Assembly (NCBI GenBank): GCA_034687125.1 | Contig: JAQGBZ010000142.1 | Span: 62,001-126,000 of the forward strand | Length of the DNA: 64,000 nt | Direction of reading: 5' to 3' | Origin: Neelides folsomi | Lineage: Eukaryota; Arthropoda; Collembola; Neelipleona; Neelidae | Part shown: positions 1-13,399 of the stretch, piece by piece | Layout of the letters: the number at the start of each line of letters is the position of its first letter | Position numbering within the stretch: position 1 is the stretch's first letter | Notes under the pieces: model-generated | What the model was told of the DNA's origin: nothing | The model's input: the letters and a program-made list of their open reading frames with translations, nothing else | Database searches by the model: none | Made by a program: the position numbers and the translations under genes

Positions 1-606
1 CGTTTAACGTGGCTGCTTATTAGATTAGGAAATAAATCGCATAGAAATGAATTACTTTCACATGACTGTCTTTTCTTTCATTTTTGTGAACTTTACTTTT
101 CCAGTAAATGGGCCTCCCAACCCTACATTTACAAACCATTAAATTATTTTTAGCAACCTTTTACATTATTTTCATACCCCCTACCCTGGTTATTCCTTTA
201 TTGACTCTTCAGAACTGAATGGGAATTTTTATTTAATTAAGGAGACTTTCTTTGGTCTTTAGTTTCCCCTTCTAATGTACTTCAATTTACTTTGTCGTTC
301 GTTTCAATGAGATTACATGATTAAGATTTTTCTCCTTTCATTAATTTGTTGGGATTACAAAAGGATTGGAATTCGAATCGTTGTCAGAATCCGAAATAAG
401 AGCCAAGCTCTATTTGAGTCAAACTTTTTCTTTTGGAATTCATTGATCTTTCCTCTACTGGGGAGCTTAATTGCTTTTCCTTTAATATTCTTATTTCAAG
501 GTCCATGGTCCATTCCTTCCTCGTTATCCGCTTCAATAATCCTCATTAGCCCCCCTTGGCTCTTCTCTCGCCCCTACTCACCAATTCATGGTATAATTGT
601 CTTCAG
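1..606. other. Left-edge teneurin intron
   Basis: The first supported exon begins at 607, after a clear acceptor (tgtcttcag). Nothing upstream in the window reads as a teneurin domain. A long open frame crosses 317-850, but before 607 it is low-complexity and hydrophobic, and past 607 it is in the wrong frame. I see it as intron sequence. Confidence 0.6.
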
Positions 607-3600
607 GATCTCGAACTTTCCCGGCTGTCAACTTTCCGCCAGACGGCACATCCTTCACGCAGATCAGCTTAGGAACTCGATTGTCCAACGTGATCGGTTC
701 TTACAGCTACTGGAATATGCAATTCTACCAATCGGAAGGGGCTTATGTCACTTGGGAATTCAGCGTCCCACGTGGAGCCTCCATTGGGTTTTATGCAAGA
801 CGAAACGCTCTTCCTACGCACACTCACTACGACTTCATGGAAATCCTTAGGGGATTCAAAAGCAGACCTACAAGAAGTTCACCGGTAAGTCCGAACTTGA
901 AATCACTTGATTTCATTAAAAAGATGATTAATTAAATTCATTATCTATTATATAAATTTACAGCCTTCAGTGTCAAAGGAAGTTAACAACTTCCTAGAGC
1001 AGGGTCATTGGTTCCTATCTCTATACAATGATGATAGTGATTCCCAAGAAGTCGTTTTCTCTTCCACTGTCTCTGAAGAAATGACTGAAGGATGTCCGAA
1101 CGGTTGTAGCGGAAACGGACAATGTACTCTCGGCCACTGTCAGTGCAATGCGGGTTTTGGAGGCGAAGATTGCAGTCAAAGTGAGTAATTTTGAATGGAA
1201 AACCAATTACTCTTATAATTATTAGTGTTCTGGAGTATCCATATATTAATTTCTGGTTAAATTTACTTAGCAATTGCCAATTAACAATAATTGTAGACAA
1301 AATGAATTTTTGTATATTTAAATCATTTACATAATATTTATACTCCCCACATTCCTTTACATTCCCTTACAATGAGAATGGATCCTTCCTTATTTACAGA
1401 TAGTAAAAATAGTATTAGGGAATGTCCTTGTATGTGTGCGAATCTGACAATATCGAAAGTAGCTGTACTGTATACCATATACCACCATATCTGTACTTAT
1501 GTATAGTATACTTTCAAAAATATGTAGTGAAAGTAAAATTATATCATCGTTACTTGAAGCGACTCGTGTCTGTAGAGTAGTGAAATAAATATCGAGGCGG
1601 ATAGAATGTCCGCTGAAGTTATCGCCGAGTGTAAGGAGAAAATTAAAATGCAATGTTAGAGCGATGCAATTCGCAATTTTGCAACATGAAATGAAATGGG
1701 AATCGGGCTTAATGGTTTGAGAATGTTATTTTATGTGTTTGAGATGGAAGGATAGAAGGGCCAGGGGTATTTTATAGATGAAATTGTCCAGGCTTTCCCT
1801 TTTCCCATTTCCTTCTAAATCCAACCCGAATTCGGGTTCATGGACTCATTCCCTGATAAAAAATAGGAGTAGAATTCAAAGCGCACACATTAAACCCGAA
1901 TCCCATTTCCATTGAGGAGAATGTGGAAAGGTGAGCTCAAAATCCCCTCTTTCGAAAAAATGAGAATGAATTACTTGAGTGAAAATTCTTTATTTCTCCA
2001 TCCAATTAAAAGAGCGGAGTGAGCATGAAGAGAATAATTATTTTCCAGGCGTCTGTCCGGTGCTCTGCAGCGGCCGCGGCGAGTACGTGAACGGAGAATG
2101 CCAATGCAACCCGGGTTGGAAGGGAAAAGAGTGCAGCCTCCGGCACGACGAGTGCGAAGTCTCAGACTGCAATGGACATGGAAAATGTGCGAGCGGGAAG
2201 TGTGCATGCGTCCGTGGATATAAAGGAGACTACTGTCAAGAAGGTAACTCAGCTTTCTCGAAAATCTTAGGAAAAATGAGAAATTATTACACACTTGCCT
2301 TCGGCCTGACTCAGAACCATCCCTTGAATTACAACTACAACAATATAGAGTACATAACAACATAACATTAGGTATGTAATGTACAATTAGATATGTGGGT
2401 ATGTATTTACTCCATGGAGGGCAAAACACAATTGTTCCATTCTTGTTTTTCCATTGATTACATAAAAATTATTTTCATGATATTATTATTATAAAAAAGT
2501 ACGAGTGGTAGAGTAGGACAAAATAGATCGCAAATTACTCTTATACTCCAAACATATACATAGTTAGATATCAGGGGTCGCAGAATCGGTAAAAATTATT
2601 TTTACCGGCTAACTGTAAATGAAAATCGTGTAAACCGGTTAGCCGGAAATTACGACCCCTATTAGATATATATATGTTTAAAAAATTTCATAAGGTGGAT
2701 TTATTCTTTAGGAAATAGACATCTCATTCCAAGTTGAATTGTGAAAAGAAGAAAAAACTCATTTTAGAACAGGGGAAAAATGGAGGAATTTAGTTTTTGG
2801 AGAACTTCGTCAAGGGATTTTCCGAGTGTATCAGAAACATTTGGAGTTGAATGGGAGAACATTTTTCCTCCTTCCTAATGACCTATAACGGCTCTCGGTC
2901 CCCTTCTCGAGAAATCTTGTCCTTATTTTCTTTCTTTCCTCGGAGAGCCATTCCGGATTTATTTTGCATATTTGCATTTGGAGCAATTCCAGTTCCCCTT
3001 CTTGACGACGACGGGGATGGGACAGTTGGAAGAAAACGTTGAGAAATGGTAATACACACAACGCCCTCAAAAATGAGCACCCGAAGAGTCCTTCACTTAT
3101 CTTCATCTGCACACTAAAAATGAGAGCAAATCAGCAAAGCATTCGAGTGAAAGAACAAGGAAAATGAATATTAAAATCACTTAATCGATCGGAAAAGAAT
3201 CGTTCCATAATGGATTGTCACGAATTGGAGCTCGAACATTATTGAATTATTTCTCCCTTTTTTTATTTTCCTTGCTCCAATCATTCTATCGTTCTTATTA
3301 TATTGCAAGTCTGCGTTTATTCTAATCACCATTTTATCGTTATGAAGTTAAAGAACTAAAACACGTTCTTTATTCCCTTTTGCCTTTCCTTTCAGAAATA
3401 ACTATGTGCAAGAAACGATTGACGATGGATAGAATTTAATTTGCTATTAAAAATCTTGGTTTTTTTTATTATTTAATTAAGTTAATATAATTATACATAT
3501 GATATGATCAATAATACAACTAATTGAGAAAATAAATTTAACACTTAACACTATGTAGTATATCGTATACATACATAAAGGATACCCAACGGATATGATT

Positions 3601-6600
3601 TACAACTTACTTACATACAATAGGATTGAATTTAAGATCAATGTTCGATTATGGATTACCCATACATTTTACCCAAGTGGTTTACCAATTGATTTTGATC
3701 AAAATAATTTTATTTTATTGATTAGATTATTAATTGCCCATTTCAATGTCAGTGAAATATTAATAATTATACACAATGTAATATATTTGTTCTCTATTTA
3801 TTATAGTGGATTGTCCTCATCCGAACTGCTCAGGTCATGGCTTTTGTTTTGCTGGGAATTGTATGTGCAAGAAAGGTTGGCGGGGAGTCGAATGTTCGCA
3901 ACCTGATAATGAAGCTCTTCAGTGTTTGCCAGATTGCTCTTCTCATGGCACTTTCAATCTCGAAAGTCAAAATTGCAATTGCGAGCCGAGATGGACTGGT
4001 GAAGATTGCTCTCAAGGTAAGAAATATACAAGAAACATAATAATGAATGCCCAAAATATTCGTCAATATGTAAAAGTGTAGATTATATATGTATTAAAAT
4101 TAATTTGGTATTTTTAGAACTCTGCGATTCCAATTGCGGAGTTAATGGTGTATGCATCAATGGAGGTTGTCAATGTTCTGAAGGGTGGAGTGGAAAGCTC
4201 TGCAACCAACGTGTTTGTGACAAAAGGTGCATGTTTTGAACATCTATATTAATTCTAATTAATTCTACCAAGTTTTAATAATCATTTTAAAATCATAACA
4301 TATCTCTTCTGATCCTCTTTAATTATGCACAGGTGTGCTGATCATGGTCAATGTAAAAACGGAACTTGTCTCTGTGTGACTGGATGGAACGGACGGCACT
4401 GTACTTTGGAGGGATGTCCGGCGAGTTGTAATGGCCATGGCCAATGTAAAGCCAATTACGAGGGATTCTGGGAATGTAAGTGCCACAATGGGTGGACAGG
4501 GCCCGAATGCAGCGTCATGATGGAACAAATCTGCAACGACGGGAAAGATAACGACAAAGGTGAAGAGATTTTTGGTCGAATATTTCTCTGAAATTACTTT
4601 CATGCTTTCTCGTCACAGATGGGTTGGCTGACTGCGAGGATCCTGAGTGCTGCTCGCAGCCACAATGCGAGAAAAGTCAATTGTGTGTCTCGGCCAAGAA
4701 GCCTATTGACATCCTGCTCCGGAAGCAGCCTCCTGCGATCACAGCCTCTTTCTTTGAAAAAATGAAGTTCCTTATTGAGGAAGGAAGTCTTCAATCCTAT
4801 GCTCGCCAAGACGCATTCAACGGAAGGTAAGCGCCAATTTACCATCTTTTTCCCCATCACATATCTAAACTTTCATTATTCTGAATTATTATTATTCAAC
4901 ATTAGGTATATAATAAACACCTAAATACCGTGTATTAATCAATAATATCTTTTAATACAATGCTAGGAACATTATAAAATAATTTTTCATTTGGCAATTG
5001 CAATTGCCCTTTTCTATAAAGATTCAAATCTCTTTATATAATTAGAGGTCCCTTTGGTATTTTTAATAAAATAATTTTTTATCAAATCACTAACAAAGTT
5101 TATGAAGCAAATTTATGCATGATTTCAATTCCAATTTAATGCTAGTTTCATGTGAGCATCTGTGACCCTGTCTTAAAATTCCAATTTACGCCATGTGACT
5201 TACTCTATATGTATGATATATAGTAGTACATCATCCCTATACTTATAACAATACATAATATTTATAAAATAACTTATAAAATAACTATTTACACAATCAA
5301 CTTCGCACTTTTAATAAGCATTCTTGGCTAACTGTGCTTTCTTAATCTGTCTTTTGTGCTGCTTGATTCAAGTGTGTTTTGGAGCCATTTCAACAAGAGG
5401 TAAGCCGAAATTCAAACAAGATTGTTACAAAAGCAAACCTTAATCATTTAAGCAAACCAAATACAAGTACCGTATAATAGTCTATTTAGAATATTTCTAA
5501 ATGTTCATTATGAATATTATTAATTACAATGTCATATGACGTGTTAAATATTTGACTTCCTCTGTCTGTAAATTACCCTTCGTGAAAAATAACCCAAATG
5601 ACCATTTGTTTAAAATATTTGTCACTTTGTTCTTTCTTATTCTTCTCATTCTCTTTTGTGTGTCCATGTCATGTTGAATTTTTTCAATGGTTGTTAGCCT
5701 TTCAATTAAAATGTGCCAAAAAACTAAGAGGGTAAGCAAGCAACCTTACTTACCCTCCCTGCCTCAAGTTAACCTCACAATATTTCAAATGATTTAAAAT
5801 ATGGAACACCTTTAGGTAGTGATAGTTAACTATTTCCTTTGCGTAATCTTGGACTGAAATTCAAATAATTATGTATGAGTAGGACGTATGGAGTGTAAGG
5901 ATCTGTAATCGGTCACATGAGTGACCCTACGACTCCGTATCCAGCCATCGAGAAGGAAATAAATTAATTTGGGATTTGTGTGCAGCCGGAGCGGAGTCGT
6001 GAGAGGCCGTGTGGTGACACCGAATGGAAGTGGATTGATGGGAGTTCGTGTTTCCAGCAGCTCTCCACTCGAACCTCTCGGAGGTTTCACACTCACTCAG
6101 GACGACGGATGGTTTGACCTTATGGTCAATGGAGGAGGAGCCGTGACTCTCCAGTTCGGCAGATCTCCCTTTAATTCTCAAACCCGGACCATTTTCGTAC
6201 CCTGGAACGAGGTGAGTTTTTAGGTTTTCCTCTCCTTCCTACAATCAATTTGCAAATCTACATTTATCTGTATATTATATCAGGTTGTGATTATTGACAC
6301 GGTGATGATGGGAAGTATGGATGATAAAATCTACTCCAATGGCCCTGTATGCGAGTCCCATGACTACGAGACGATGAAACCCGTGGTCCTCGCCACGTGG
6401 AAACACGGGTTCCAAGGAGATTGCTCCGAAACATCCGCTATACTCAAAGAGTCTCAAGTAAGAAATTGGACTATTGTGAGCCGTCGAGGCATAAAGGAAA
6501 GAGGTGATTAGAATTAATAAGGGACTGTTTTTGACAGGTGGTTCAAGAGAGCATCAGAATTCCCGGAACGGGCCTTCACCTCATGTATCACAGCTCAAGG

Positions 6601-9600
6601 GTTTCTGGATATTTGTCCACAATTCAGCTCCAGCTGACCTCAAGCGTTATTCCTTCTTCGCTCAAAAGAATCCATCTTCGTATTGCGATTGAAGGGGTCC
6701 TCTTCGAGAAAACCTTCGAGGCAGACCCCGACATCCGCTTCACCTACCCTTGGAACCGACTCAATGTTTACAGACAAAGAGTCTACGGACTCACGACCGC
6801 CATTGTCAAAATCGGCTACGAGTACGATAACTGCGCCCAAGTGATTTGGGACGTTCAGAGCACTACCCTTTCCGGTCATGACATGGGGATCTCTGAGATC
6901 GGTGGGTGGAACATCGACATCCATCACCGGTACAATTTCCACGAGGGAATCATCCAGAAAGGAGACGGAGCCAACATTTACTTGAAGCACCGCCCACGAG
7001 TCATCATCACAACCATGGGGAACGGGTATCAGCGAGCCTTGGACTGCACTTCAGAGTGTAATGGGGTCGGATCGAAGCAGAAACTCCTCGCCCCTGTTGC
7101 TCTCGCCTCCGCACCTGACTCTTCACTCTTTGTAGGAGATTTTAATCTCATAAGAAGGATTATGGTTGATGGAACGGTCCACAATGTTGTGAAGCTTAAG
7201 TAAGTCTTTTCCCTGTCTGTAGCATGCGTCGTTCGATTCTAAATCTCTTGTCGTTAGTAGTTTTATTACTACTCTAAACAATGTTTATTAAACTTCTATT
7301 TCCAGTGCGACGAGAGTGTCTTACCGGTATCACATGGCTCTTAGCCCAGTCGACAACATCTTGTATATATCAGACCCCGAGTCTCATCAGATCATCAAAG
7401 TGAGGAACATTGAAGACATGACAAATATAGAACAAAACTGGGAATCCGTGGTTGGCTCTGGGGAAAGATGTTTACCTGGTGATGAAGCTCATTGTGGAGA
7501 TGAAGCATTGGCAAGAGATGCAAAGTTGGCTTATCCCAAAGGAGTTGCAATGTCTTCTGATAATGTTCTTTACTTCGCTGATGGAACAAATATTAGAAAA
7601 GTTGACAGAGATGGAATCATCACAACTGTAATTGGAAACCATCAACAGAAGTCACATTGGAAGCCCATTCCATGCGAAGGAACTCTCAAAGTGGAAGAAG
7701 TATGAACATTATAATTAAAAAAAATTTATTTAGTTTATAATTCAATAAGAATTATCAATTGAAAAGGACTTAATATTAAATTTCAATATAGTATAAAGAG
7801 GTTTTACAATATTTAATTTTTTCAATAAGTGGGAAATGGGAAATGAAATAATACAGATAGAAAGCAATTTTTATTGTTGGATTAATTTTTTGTTAAAATA
7901 TTTTTCATAGAATATAAAATGTTCAAAAATCATAAATGATTTGCACACTTACCATTCTGCATATTTTTTATTTACCGATGTTACAAAGAAAAAAACATTT
8001 ATTTATTACTTTCAAATCTCAAAAATCCAATGGTTTAATATCATTTTTTGTATAAAAGCTTTTTAGTCTTCCATATCATATTTATTATTCCACTTAACTT
8101 GATCCCAATTAACTTGAAATAAGAATAAACAAATTTCACATAAAGTAACTTTTACATAGACATATATAAATTGACCTAAGTTATTTATTATATCAAAATT
8201 TACTTTTTAATATTTATGTATTTATTATAATGTCAATAAAATATAAACCCCTATACTAAACATTACATAAAATACTTATATGCGAATTCAATTTTAGGTT
8301 CATTTGAGATGGCCTACAGAGCTGGCTGTGAATCCACTGGACAATTCTCTTTACATCATTGATGATCACATGATTCTCAAATTGACAGACGACAATAGGA
8401 TCAGAATTGTAGCAGGGCGTCCATTCCATTGTCCAATTCCTCCTGGCGGTTACGACGCGGATCTTGCGACACATTCTTCCCTTATCAGTCCCCAAAGTAT
8501 TACATTTGGTTCCAATGGGGACCTCTACGTCGCGGAGTCTGATTCTCAAAGGACGAACAGAATAAGGCTCATCAGCACCAACGGGAAAATATCTCATTTC
8601 GCTGGAGCTGAATCAAAGTGCAACTGTCTTGATCGAGGATGTGCCTGCTTTGAAGATGATCACTATTTGGCTGCTACGGCAAAGATGAATACGATCTCTT
8701 CCATTGCGATGTCTCCTGAAGGAGTTCTCCATGTTAGCGACCAGGGGAACTATAGAATCCGATCAATAATGGCCCTTATACCGCAACAGCAAGGACCGAG
8801 CCAACCCTCTGACCAGTCTAGACAATATGAAATCTTCTCACCCGAAACACAAGAAATTTACGTATTTAACCGATTCGGACAACATGTAGCTACCAAGAAC
8901 ATTGTCACTGGAGAAACCATCTACACGTTTCTCTACAATGTGAACATGTCAAACGGGAAATTGAGTAGTGTGACAGATGCTGCTGGGAATAAAATTCAAA
9001 TCTTGAGAGACTATTCACAACAAGTCAAGACGATCGAAAATGCCCAGGCTCAAAAATTTAACTTAAAGATGTCGAGGGTACGGATGCTCCAGGAGTTTTC
9101 AACTCCTGAGGGCTACAATATTACCTTTGACTATTGGAGCTCAACTGGTCTCATCAAGAGCCGCCAGGACAGTTCTGGCCGAAGTTCGATCTATACTTAT
9201 GATGAGTTTGGGCGTCTTGTTATGGCAGTAAGTCCATCAGGCCAAGTCGTCACGCTCCACTTTGAACTAAGCCAGAAAGGAGCCAATGTGAAAGTTACGA
9301 GAGACACAAACTACCCGGAAAGCATCCTCATCAAAGGATCCACTGTACACAAAAGGATAAGTGAGTCTTGAAAACATTATCGCCTTGTGGCCGATCAATA
9401 ATTATATTATTTGATTTAAAACTCCATTTTCACGATTATGAGGAAAAAACCTATTTAATTTGCAGATAAAATGGAGGAGATCACGTCTGTGCAACCTGAT
9501 GGGAATGTGATTCGAATTTACCCATCCTTCAAAACCGTGACGACGGAAACCGTTCCGTACAATATTCTGAGTGATATAAGTCCCGTGTTGGCGGATAGTT

Positions 9601-12600
9601 TCCCAGTTCCTGGTAAGCAAAAAACCGAGCTCTCTGGTGACCTCCTCAATCGAGTCGAGTGGCGTTACGTTGCAAGAAAAGAAGGAAAGGGAAAAAACAA
9701 ACAAATTGTTCAAGTTGACAAGAAAATGAGGATTAATGGAGAAAACGTACTAATGGTTGAATACGACCGAGAAACTAATTCCGAGTTGATTTTTATTGAT
9801 GATCGAAATCTCGTTCTCAATGTGAGCTATGATCGTTCTGGCCGGTCGTTGAAATGGGAACCAAGGTAATGTCTTTTACCAACTTACATTATTACTCAAA
9901 TTCCATTCACGTAACTATCACGTAAATATACTGGTGATTTTAGCCACGGGTTCTCGACGGTGGATTTGGAATACGATCGCTTTGGCCGACTCATTGGGTG
10001 GAAATGGGACGAACTGAGCGAATCGTACGAATACGACCGTTCAGGGCGATTATTCAAGATCAAGTATGCTGATGGAATTAGTTGGACTCACGTTTTCAAA
10101 GATATTCTCACCACTATGGTATGCGACGCATTAATTCAATCCTTTCCCATCCCAACTTTACTCGAGTTGGTTTTATCCTATTTTAAAATATAATTTAAAA
10201 GTTGTTTGTATTTGAATATGACCCTCTGTTCAATTCCTATATTCTTTTGTTTAGCCGAATAAAATGACCACTGGCGGTGGAAGTGACTATCTTCTTGATT
10301 ACGATGGGGTCGGGGCTTTCCAGTCGCTCACAACTCCCCGCGGGCACATCCACACATTCGGATTTTCCACTTCTATAGGAGTCTACGAATATCAGTACAA
10401 AGCCCCGAGCAGTCGAGACGTGTACAAGATTCAGTACAATGACTTGGGACAAATTGTTTCAATCGTCTACCCGCAAGGCTCCGGTCGCATCAATTACGTG
10501 TACAATAAAGGAGAGAAGTTGGAGGCTTCAGTTGCCGGACTCCGCTCAGCCCAATTCTTCTACCAGGAAAACTCTGGACTTCTCAAAGTGGTCGAAGTGG
10601 CTCAATCGAGCTTCGAGCTTAAAGTTGAGTACAAATACCAGGGTGGATTTGTGAAAGAGTTGAGGGAAAAGTTTGGATCCAAAACTGGACTTGATAACAT
10701 CCACATGAAGTACCAATACGACGGAAATGGGCGAGCGACCAATGTGGAAATTGAAGTGAACGGAAAGGTGAGCCAAGGGCTGACGATGACTAAGAATCAG
10801 AATACGGGGAAGTTGGAAACTTTCCTCGACCTCACATTTGAAGGGAGTCAGAATGGGAAATTCAATAGGTCGACGATTCAAGACTTGTCCAAAGTATTCT
10901 TCCTCGTTAAGGTCAAAGATGGGGTCGGACGCGTGAAAGTCGCGAGCATGAACATCAAAGGAAACGAAGTATTCAAACTTGAAGTCACGTTTGATGCTAA
11001 AGGGAAAGTTAGACACAGGAAAATGAACATTGGTCACTCTGCATATGCCGATAATATTGTTTACGACGACGATGGGCATGTCTCGGAAGTGATTGGGTCT
11101 GGGAATTGGAAGTACGTGTACGACGAGAATGGAAATGCCATTCAAATTGTGGAACAGGGAGAAAAGTCCTCTCTCATCTACGACAGCGGAGACAGGGTGA
11201 TTCAAGTGGGAGAGCTCCTTCGTTACACCTACGACCAAAGGGGGTTCCTTGTCCAAAGGGGAAACGAAAAGTTCCAGTACGACGACAAGGGGCTTCTCAT
11301 CCACGTGGTGAAGAAAGATGCTTACAAGGTGTGGTTCTTTTACGACCACCTCGACCGCCTCACCTCTTGGAAAGACGATCAAGGAAATGTTAGTCAATTC
11401 ATCTATGGGAACCCGGACGCTCCAGATCTCATGACTCACATACATTTCCCGCTAACGGGCAAGAGCACCTTGTTCATCTACGATGGAGAGGAGAGTGGAG
11501 CTTCCCTCGTGGCATTCATCACTTCCGACTCGCAGCGGTTCTACGTCGCGACGGATCAGCACGGATCTCCAATTGGAATTTTCAATGTCCATGGGAGCAT
11601 TGTGAAGGAGATTCACCGAACGCCGTTTGGGAAAATTGTGAGAGACACCAATCAGGAATTTTACCTCCCAATCGACTTTCGAGGGGGAGTAGTTGACAAA
11701 CACACCGGGTTGGTCATTATTCGTGGAAGACCTTACGAACCAACCATCGGTCAATGGATGGTCCCGTCCTGGAACAAACTTCCTTCGGACTTCAAGAGGC
11801 CTACTGACATATTCACATATCGGTTTGCACGGAATGATCCCATCACACCCAGACATGGACTGGCTGAGAGGCGAATGATCTCACTCGACTCTTGGCTCGC
11901 CCTTTATGGATTCGACATGGACAAAATATTCGGGCAAAATTATGTGAAAGGTATTTCGGTGGAGCCGTACATTGGAAAGGGTCATTTGTCACCAGAGTTC
12001 GGAGTCGTGTCTGGCCTCGACTGCATGGCCGCCACCATTTCTTCAAGTTTCAAAAATTTTGGATTCAACAGGGACTCCAAACTGAGTCCCGAAAGTCTTC
12101 TCAATAAAGAGCTTGATTTAATGTCAAAGATTGCCTACAAGAGGACCGCCTTTGGTCCCGGTCTTCTCGTCTCAAGGATGGAGAATGGAAGGGCCCTCGT
12201 GAGCACGGTCGACAATTCAGTCATTCAAGGTGTGATTACTTCTGTCCTCAACGGCACTCTCTTCGTTGATTTCAAGTCCGCTCACTCGAGTAATTTCTAC
12301 TTTGTCAAAGACAACCCCCATAAACTTAGGGACGACATGGAAGAATTGAAGAGGTTGGGAGGCCTCTATAACATTTCAGTCCATGATGCCGAAAATGGAA
12401 TCAAAGTAATGTATTCCTTATATAATTTATAAAACATGTTGATCATTGATATTTATGTACCTGTAGTGCATGTATACGACAATACTAGCTAATACTGGCG
12501 ATGAGTAATATATAGTAAAATCAATTAATCAATTAATCGCCAGATTACCTTACTTAAATTGGGATGAAGTTAAACATAATTTATGGTTATTACTGCATAA

Positions 12601-13008
12601 ATTTTGGTTATTATGGTTATCAGTACATGTTTTAATTATTTCTTATAGGAATTGAAGCTCTCAAGCGGAGAGACAGTCGTTTCCGTTCGGTATGGAGCTG
12701 ACCCAGACGAGGAATATCAAAGACTCGTTAAGCACGCACATCGGCGAGCGATCGAAAGAGCTTGGGAGGAAGAGAAGCATTACATATCTATGGGGCTCGA
12801 CGGGCGACGAGCGTGGACGGACGAAGAAAAGGACCAGCTTCTCTCAAAGGGATTGGTCCACGGCTACAGACCCTCGGACCTCTTCAGCATCCACAAGTTC
12901 CCTCACTTGGCCGATGACCCCAATAATGTCGTGTTTGAGCGAGACTCGAGAAGGAAGAGAAGGAAAAGCAACAAGCGACATCGCGATCGTCTCTCGCCCT
13001 CATCTTAA
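607..13008 (+). CDS. Ten-m: Teneurin (Ten-m/Odz), C-terminal 2357 residues
   Basis: Type II transmembrane adhesion receptor of synapses and axon guidance; the cytoplasmic and membrane parts lie left of the window. Seventeen exons: 607-884, 964-1180, 2049-2243, 3807-4016, 4118-4226, 4333-4559, 4619-4826, 5373-5399, 5986-6211, 6284-6457, 6538-7199, 7306-7699, 8298-9360, 9466-9865, 9944-10118, 10255-12405 and 12649-13008; phases agree and the sum closes in frame. Order: pre-EGF region ([23 protein letters not shown]), eight EGF repeats (exons 2-6), Ig-like/FN-plug segment ([13 protein letters not shown]), NHL propeller from about 7000 ([23 protein letters not shown]-like [12 protein letters not shown]), YD shell (many YDxxGR repeats, 8900-11900), then a C-terminal tox-GHH-like domain ([15 protein letters not shown]). 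It ends in a very basic tail (RRKRRK). EGF2 and EGF5 each lack one cysteine (Tyr and Phe instead), the family hallmark for covalent dimers. Family identity is certain. The gene symbol is the arthropod generic one; which paralogue cannot be told. Confidence 0.97.
2586..2652. repeat. Nested inverted repeats in a teneurin intron
   Basis: CGGTAAAAATTATTTTTACCG (from about 2587) is a palindrome with one central base. It is followed by ccggctaac and, about 30 bp later, by its complement gttagccgg. The surrounding tags cgcagaatcgg and attacgacccc look like the ends of a small foldback element. Confidence 0.55.
5373..5399 (+). other. 27-nt in-frame teneurin microexon
   Basis: A 27-nt exon is framed by a good acceptor (ttgattcaag) and donor (gtaagc). 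It is phase 2 on both sides, as are the preceding donor (4826) and following acceptor (5986). Skipping it therefore removes nine residues around VFWSHFNK without shifting frame. The FNK residues fit the conserved sequence just before the RGRVV strand, so constitutive inclusion is also plausible. Confidence 0.75.
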
Positions 13009-13347
13009 TCAGTTTTGCTCTTCTTAAACATTGTTAAACTAAACACTCACGTCTCCCGAGAAAATTCCTTCTTGACGGAATCCTTTCGGAAAATCATACT
13101 TATATTTATACCTACTCTATATAAACATTAAATGAGATATTCTCTGACTGATTCGAGCCTCTAACTTTCCCTGACCCACCTCGTAGCTATAAATGACTCA
13201 ACGTCCCGCAATCAAAAATTTTTTTCAGTTTAAATTGTATATATTATAGACTACTTATTATAGACTTTCCGTCTTCCTCAACGCTTTTTTCCTATTCTTG
13301 TTTTTGTTAGTTAATTGTTAAGTAACTCTTGTATACACTTATGTAAT

Positions 13348-13353
13348 AATAAA
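13348..13353 (+). terminator. Candidate teneurin poly(A) signal
   Basis: AATAAA lies 340 nt after the teneurin stop codon, within a T-rich 3' region. It is the most plausible cleavage signal for the gene, but AT-rich sequence makes chance copies common. Confidence 0.4.
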
Positions 13354-13399
13354 TATAATGCATAATCTTTATACCTTAATAAGTAATAGGTATGGTATT

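Noticed and set aside
317..850. 177-codon open frame at the left edge
   Set aside because: It runs through the first teneurin exon in the wrong frame; the part before 607 is low-complexity intron.
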